From Primulina eburnea (taxonomy: Eukaryota; Streptophyta; Magnoliopsida; Lamiales; Gesneriaceae), in assembly GCF_022965805.1 (NCBI RefSeq), contig NW_027331279.1, positions 92,107-156,106 of the forward strand: DNA of 64,000 nt, given 5' to 3'. This document shows, one piece after another, positions 56,901 through 64,000 of the stretch. The first letter of the stretch is position 1. Every line of letters begins with the position of its first letter. A program made the translations under genes and the position numbers. Under the pieces are notes generated by a model, which saw nothing but the letters and a program-made list of their open reading frames with translations, searched no databases and was not told the DNA's origin.

Positions 56901-59900
56901 TGAAGTTTTCAATAGAACTTTGGGAACACTGTTGCGTGATATTCTTAAAAAGAACTTGGATTGACATTTCTATGGACTTTATTTTGGGGTTGCCTAGGAC
57001 TAAGAAGGGGAGAGATTCTATTTTGGTTGTTTTGGATAGATTCTCTAAGATGGCACATTTTATTGCTTGTCATAAAATCGATGATGCTTCAAACATGGCG
57101 GATTTGTTCTTTAGAGAAGTCGTTAGGTTGCATGGCATGCCTAGGACTATTGTTTCTGGTCGCGATGTTAAATTCTTGAGTTACTTTTGGAAGACTTAAT
57201 GGGCTAAACTTGGCACAAAATTGTTGTTTTCTACTACTTGTCATCCTCAAACGGATGGACAAACTGAAGTTGTCAATAGAACTTTGGGAACACTTTTGCG
57301 TGCTATTCTTAAAAATAACTTGGAATGACATTTCGATGGACTTTATTTGGGGTTGCCTAGGACTAAGAAGGGGAGGAATTCTATTTTTGTTGTTGTGGAT
57401 AGATTCTCGAAGATGGCACATTTTATAGCTTGTCATAAAACCGATGATACTTCAAACATTGCGGATTTGTTCTTTAGAGAAGTCGTTAGGTTGCATGGCA
57501 TGCCTAGGACTGTTGATTCTGTTCGCGATGTTAAATTCTTGAGTTACTTTTGGAAGACTTTATGAGCTAAACTTGGCACAAAATTGTTGTTTTCTACTAC
57601 TTTTCATCCTCAAACGGATGGACAAACTGAAGTTGTCAATAGAACTTTGGGAACACTTTTGCGTGCTATTCTTAAAAAGAACTTGGATTCACATTTCTAT
57701 GGACTTTATTTTGGGGTTGTCTAGGACTAAGAAGGGGAGGGATTCTATTTTGGTTGTTGTGGATAGATTCTCTAAGATGGCACATTTTATAGCTTGTCAT
57801 AAAACCGATGATGCTTCAAACATTGCGGATTTGTTCTTTAGAGAAGTCGTTAGGTTGCATGGCATGCCTAGGAATGTTGATTTTGTTCGCGATTTTAAAT
57901 TCTTGAGTTACTTTTGGAAGACTTTATGGGCTAAACTTGGCACAAAATTGTTGTTTTCTGCTAATTTTCATCCTCAAACGGATGGACAAACTGAAGTTGT
58001 CAATAGAACTTTGGGAACACTGTTGCGTGATATTCTTAAAAAGAACTTGGATTGACATTTCTATGGACTTTATTTTGGGGTTGCCTAGTACTAAGAAGGG
58101 GAGGGATTCTATTTTTGTTGTTGTGGATAGATTCTCTAAGATGGCACATTTTATAGCTTGTCATAAAACCGATGATGCTTCAAACACGGCGGATTTGTTC
58201 TTTAGAGAAGTCGTTAGGTTGCATGGCATGCCTAGGACTATTGTTTCTAGTCGCGATGTTAAATTCTTGAGTTACTTTTGAAGACTTTATGGGCTAAACT
58301 TGGCACAAAATTGTTGTTTTCTACTACTTGTCATCCTCAAACGGATGGACAAACTGAAGTTATCAATAGAACTTTGGGAACACTTTTGCGTGCTATTCTT
58401 AAAAAGAACTTGGATTGACATTTCTATGGACTTTATTTTGGGTTGCCTAGGACTAAGAAGGGTGGGGATTCTATTTTTGTTGTTGTGGATAGATTCTACA
58501 AGATGGCACATTTTATAGCTTGTCCTAAAACCGATGATGCTTCAAACATGGCGGATTTGTTCTTTAGAGAAGTCGTTAGGTTGCATGGCATGCCTAGGAC
58601 TATTGTTTCTGGTCGCGATGTTAAATTCTTGAGTTACTTTGGAAAACTCTTATGGGCTAAACTTGGCACAAATTATTGTTTTCTACTACTTTTCATCCTC
58701 AAACGGATGGACAAACTGAAGTTGTCAATAGAACTTTGGGAACACTTTTGCGTGCTATTCTTAAATAGAACTTGGATTGACATTTCTATGGACTTTTATT
58801 TTGGGTTGCCTAGGACTAAGAAGGGGAGGGATTCTATTTTTGTTGTTGTGGATAGGTTCTCTCAGATGGCACATTTTATAGCTTGTCATAAAATCGATGA
58901 TGCTTCAAACATTGCGGATTTGTTCTTTAGAGAAGTCGTTAGGTTGCATGGCATGCCTAGGACTATTGATTCTGTTCGCGATGTTAAATTCTTGAGTTAC
59001 TTTTGGAAGACTTTATGGGCTAAACTTGTCACAAAATTGTTGTTTTCTACTACTTGTCATCCTCAAACGGAAGGACAAACTGAAGTTGTCAATAGAACTT
59101 TGGGAACACTTTTGCGTGCTATTCTTAAAAAGAACTTGGATTGACATTTCTATGAACTTTATTTAGGGGTTGCCTTGGACTAAGAAGGGGAGGGATTCTA
59201 TTTTTGTTGTTGTGGATAGATTCTCTAAGATGGCACATTTTATAGCTTGTCATAAAACCGATGATGCTTCAAACATTGCGGATTTGTTCTTTAGAGAAGT
59301 CGTTAGGTTGCATGGCATGCCTAGGACTATTGTTTCTAGTCGCGATGTTAAATTCTTGAGTTACTTTTGAAGACTTTATGGGCTAAACTTGGCACAAAAT
59401 TGTTGTTTTCTACTACTTGTCATCCTCAAACGGATGGACAAACTGAAGTTGTCAATAGAACTTTGGGAACACTTTTGCGTGCTATTCTTAAAAAGAACTT
59501 GGATTCACATTTCTATGGACTTTATTTTGGGGTTGTCTAGGACTAAGAAGGGGAGGGATTCTATTTTGGTTGTTGTGGATAGATTCTCTAAGATGGCACA
59601 TTTTATAGCTTGTCATAAAACCGATGATGCTTCAAACATGGCGGATTTGTTCTTTAGAGAAGTCGTTAGGTTGCATGGCATGCCTAGGACTATTGATTCT
59701 GTTCGCGATGTTAAATTCTTGAGTTACTTTTGGAAGACTTTATGGGCTAAACTTGGCACAAAATTGTTGTTTTCTACTACTTTTCATCCTCAAACGGATG
59801 GACAAACTGAAGTTGTCAATAGAACTTTGGGAACACTTTTGCGTGCTATTCTTAAAAAGTACTTGGATTGACATTTCTATAGACTTTATTTTGGGGTTGT

Positions 59901-62900
59901 CTAGGACTAAAAGGGGAGGGATTCTATTTTGGTTGTTGTGGATAGATTCTCTAAGATGGCACATTTTATAGCTTGTCATAAAACCGATGATGCTTCAAAC
60001 ATTGCGGATTTGTTCTTTAGAGAAGTCGTTAGGTTGCATGGCATGCCTAGGACTATTGATTGTGTTCGCGATTTTAAATTCTTGAGTTACTTTTGGAAGA
60101 CTTTATGGGCTAAACTTGGCACAAAAATTGTTGTTTTCTGCTAATTTTCATCCTCAAACGGATGGACAAACTGAAGTTGTCAATAGAACTTTGGGAACAC
60201 TTTTGCGTGATATTCTTAAAAAGAACTTGGATTGACATTTCTATGGACTTTATTTTGGGGTTGCCTAGTACTAAGAAGGGGAGGGATTCTATTTTGGTTG
60301 TTGTGGATAGATTCTCTAAGATGGCACATTTTATAGCTTGTCATAAAACCGATGATGCTTCAAACATGGCGGATTTGTTCTTTAGAGAAGTCGTTAGGTT
60401 GCATGGCATGCCTAGGACTATTGATTGTGTTCGCGATGTTAAATTCTTGAGTTACTTTTGGAAGACTTTATGGGCTAAACTTGGCACAAAATTATTGTTT
60501 TCTACTAATTTTCATCCTCAAACGGATGGACAAACTGAAGTTGTCAATAGAACTTTGGGAACACTTTTGCGTGCTATTCTTAAAAAGAACTTGGATTACA
60601 TTTCTATGGACTTTATTTTGAGGTTGTCTAGGACTAAGAAGGGGAGAGATTCTATTTTGGTTGTTGTGGATAGATTCTCTAAGATGGCACATTTATAGCT
60701 TGTCATAAAACCGATGATGCTTCAAACATTGCGGATTTGTTCTTTAGAGAAGTCGTTAGGTTGCATGGCATGCCTAGGACTATTGATTCTGTTCGCGATT
60801 TTAAATTCTTGAGTTACTTTTGGAAGACTTTATGGGCTAAACTTGGCACAAAATTGTTGTTTTCTGCTAATTTTCATCCTCAAACGGATGGACAAACTGA
60901 AGTTGTCAATAGAACTTTGGGAACACTTTTGCGTGATATTCTTAAAAAGAACTTGCATTGACATTTCTATGGACTTTATTTCGGGGTTGCCTAGTACTAC
61001 GAAGGGGAGGATTCTATTTTGGTTGTTGTGGATAGATTCTCTAAGATGGCACATTTTATAGCTTGTCATAAAACCGATGATGCTTCAACATGGCGGATTT
61101 GTTGTTTAGAGAAGTCGTTAAGTTGCATGGCATGCCTAGACTATTGATTTATGTTGCGATGTTAAATTCTTGAGTTACTTTTGGAAGACTTTATGGGCTA
61201 AACTTGGCACAAAATTGTTAGTTTGCTGCTACTTTTCATCCTCAAACGGATGGACCAACTGAAGTTGTCAATAGAACTTTGGGAACACTTTTGCGTGCTA
61301 TTCTTAAAAAGAACTTGGATTGACATTTCTATGGACTTTATTTTGAGGTTGTCTAGGACTAAGAAGGGGAGAGATTCTATTTTGGTTGTTGTGGATAGAT
61401 TCTCTAAGATGGCACATTTTATAGCTTGTCATAAAACCGATGATGCTTCAAACATTGCGGATTTGTTCTTTAGAGAAGTCGTTGGGTTGCATGGCATGCC
61501 TAGGACTATTGTTTCTAGTCGCGATGTTAAATTCTTGAGTTACTTTTGGAAGACTTTATGGGCTAAACTTGGCACAAAATTGTTGTTTTCTACTACTTGT
61601 CATCCTCAAACGGATGGACAAACTGAAGTTGTCAGTAGAACTTTGGGAACACTTTTGCGTGCTATTCTTAAAAAGAACTTGGATTCACATTTCTATGGAC
61701 TTTATTTTGGGGTTGTCTAGGACTAAGAAGGGGAGGGATTCTATTTTGGTTGTTGTGGATAGATTCTCTAAGATGGCACATTTTATAGCTTGTCATAAAA
61801 CCGATGATGCTTCAACATGGCGGATTTGTTCTTTAGAGAAGTCGTTAGGTTGCATGGCATGCCTAGGGACTATTGATTCTGTTCGCGATGTTAAATTCTT
61901 GAGTTACTTTTGGAAGACTTTATGGGCTAAACTTGGCACAAAATTGTTGTTTTCTACTACTTGTCATCCTCAAACAGAGGGACAAACTGAAGTTGTCAAT
62001 AGAAATTTGGAACACGTTTGCGTGCTATTCTTTAAAAAAACGTGGATTGACATTTCTATGACTTTATTTTGGGGTGGCCTAGTACTAAGAAGGGGAGAGG
62101 ATTCTATTTGGTTGTGTGGATAATTCTCTAAGATGGCAACATGTATAGCTTGTCATAAAACAGATGATGCTTCAAACATGGCGATTTGTTCTTTAGGAGA
62201 AGTCGTTGTTTGCATGGCAGCCTAGACTAGTGATTCTGTTCGCGATGTTAAAGATAGTTACGTGTTGGGAAACTCTATGGGCTAAACCTGGCACAAAATT
62301 TTTGTTTTTCTACTACTGTCATCCTCAAACGGATGGACAAACTGAACTTGTCAATAGAACTTGGGAACACTTTGGCGTCATTCTTAAAAAGAACTTGGAT
62401 TCACATTTCTATGGACTTTATTTTGGGGTTGCCTAGGACTAAGAAGGGGAGAGATTCTATTTTGGTTGTTGTGGATAGATTCTCTAAGATAGGCACATTT
62501 TATAGCTTGTCATAAAACCGATGATGCTTCAAACATTGGCGGATTGTTCTTTAGAGAAGTCGTTAGGTTGGCATGGCATGCCTAGGACTATTGTTCTGTT
62601 CGCGATGTTAAATTCTTGAGTTACTTTTGGAAGACTTTATGGGCTAAACTGGCACAAAATTGTTGTTTTCTACTACTTGTCATCCTCAAACGGATGGACA
62701 ACTGAAGTTGTCAATAGAACTTTGGAAACCTTTAGCGTGCTATTCTTTAAAATAACTTGGATTGACATTTCTATGGGACTTTATTTGAGGTTGCCTAGGA
62801 CTAAGAAGGGGAGGGATTCTATTTTGTTGTTGTGGATAGATTCTCTAAGATGGCACATTTTATAGCTTGTCTAAAACCGATGATGCTTTCAAACATTGCG

Positions 62901-63379
62901 GATTTGTTCTTTAGAGAAGTCGTTAGGTTTGCATGGCATGCCTAGGACTATTGATTTTGTTCGCGATTTTAAATTCTTGAGTTACTTTTGGAAGACTTTT
63001 ATGGCTAAACTTGGCCACAAAATTGTGTTTTCCTACTACTTGTCATCCTCAAACGGATGGACAAACTTTTTGTGAAGTTGTCAATAGAACTTTGGGAACA
63101 CTTTTGCGTGCTATTCTTAAAAAGAACTTGGATTGACATTTCTATGGACTTTATTTTGGGGTTGCCTAGGACTAAGAAGGGGAGGGATTCTATTTTGTTG
63201 TTGTGGATAGATTCTCTAAGATGGCACATTTTATAGCTTGTCATAAAACCGATGATGCTTCAAACATTGCGGATTTGTTCTTTAGAGAAGTCGTTAGGTT
63301 GCATGGCATGCCTAGGACTATTGTTTTGTTCGCGATTTAAATTCTTGAGTTACTTTTGGAAGACTTTATGGGCTAAAAA
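53930..63379 (+). repeat. Satellite array 3, 364-bp monomers, indel-rich at its right end
   Basis: About 26 monomers (9450 bp). From 53930 to about 59950 it follows array 2 monomer by monomer at an offset of 12767 falling to 12762 bp. It then jumps to later array-2-like monomers and is five units shorter. One-base insertions and deletions appear from about 56600 (CTATAACTTT, CACAAATTG, TTTGAAGAC) and become dense from about 61000 to 63380. Open frames here are fragments of the integrase-derived monomer. Confidence 0.93.
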
Positions 63380-64000
63380 TGATCGAGCAAAACTTGCAAG
63401 TGAATAGTCCCAAATTTGTTTTATAAATGAAAGCTCGATTTAAATATCGCAAGTGCACGATAGTCAAGTTATAATAAACGTAAGTGAATACGAGTATCGA
63501 TCCACGAGGACTGCGTTACAATATCTTTATTTTCAAGTAAATTTCTTCAGCAACGATAGATTGAGTTGGTGATTAAACTAAGTGAATTTAATAACTAAAA
63601 TAATTAAAGTGCAAGAACAAATAATCAAGAAATCAATGATTAAATTGGATGAAAATCAAATGAGAGACGAATTTGTTGGGAATTTATCAGTTCACCTACC
63701 ACTCGTGTTTAAACAATTATACTCGACTTTTACTCGTGCATTCGACGGAATTCCCTAGACTAATTAATATACTCTGTCGAGCTATATTAATACTAATCAT
63801 AAACATGCAGTAATCAAGTATCCTCAATTATTTAACAGTTCACGATTGCATTACGTTCTATGGAATCCACTAGCTTTCATCCGGGTGAATCACTATCGAC
63901 ACGTATCCAATTCCGTATATCTACTAAAATTGTAAATCCGTGGTCTATACGATTCGATCCTATTGTCAATTATTCTATCGAAATCATCAACAACATGAGA
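63380..64000 (-). repeat. Partial Athila-like LTR at the window edge
   Basis: The first ~620 bp of a fourth LTR, again entering at GGGCTAAA (here followed by two extra A). It shares CTTGCAAGTG with the solo LTR at 52450, so it is a copy of that solo form or of the same unit. Several one- to three-base gaps (for example GTGAATCACTATCG) are seen. It continues beyond the window. Confidence 0.88.

Overview
The window is plant repeat DNA. It holds tandem satellite arrays invaded by nested LTR retrotransposons, and I found no ordinary host gene. The element types (Athila-like and Tekay/Del-like Ty3/gypsy, Ty1/copia) and the plant tRNA primer sites point to a flowering plant, most likely a eudicot. 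The species cannot be read from the sequence.

Layout. Three satellite arrays (1-10597, 41163-52449, 53930-63379) are built from a ~364-bp monomer. The monomer is a slice of a Ty3/gypsy integrase core, most like the CRM (centromeric) type, whose middle catalytic Asp is replaced in every copy read. Arrays 1 and 2 show higher-order periods (about 2.91/3.64 kb and 2.185 kb). A single Athila-like element on the minus strand (10598-41162, 1480-bp LTRs, 5-bp duplication CTAAA) lies between arrays 1 and 2. A solo LTR of the same element sits at the same monomer position between arrays 2 and 3 (52450-53929), and another LTR starts at 63380 and runs off the window. Array plus LTR has therefore been amplified as a ~12.8-kb unit.

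Nesting. The second ORF of the Athila element is split by a Tekay/Del-like chromovirus (minus strand, 14157-33018, duplication TAAGT). That element is hit by a solo LTR of another, probably chromoviral, family (14476-16622, duplication CATTG). It is also hit by a Ty1/copia element (18756-28654, plus strand) with an intact 1307-codon gag-pol and nearly identical 2.06-kb LTRs. A truncated copy of the copia pol end (18414-18755) abuts its 5' LTR, and the chromovirus RT region is missing there.

What stands out: a satellite born from an integrase domain; co-amplification of array and LTR; GC-rich inverted-repeat clusters in the non-coding parts of all four element families; a probable 170-bp intron between gag and protease of the chromovirus; and rising indel noise toward the right end, which suggests poor consensus quality there. 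A centromeric or pericentromeric origin is a reasonable inference but is not proven by sequence alone.
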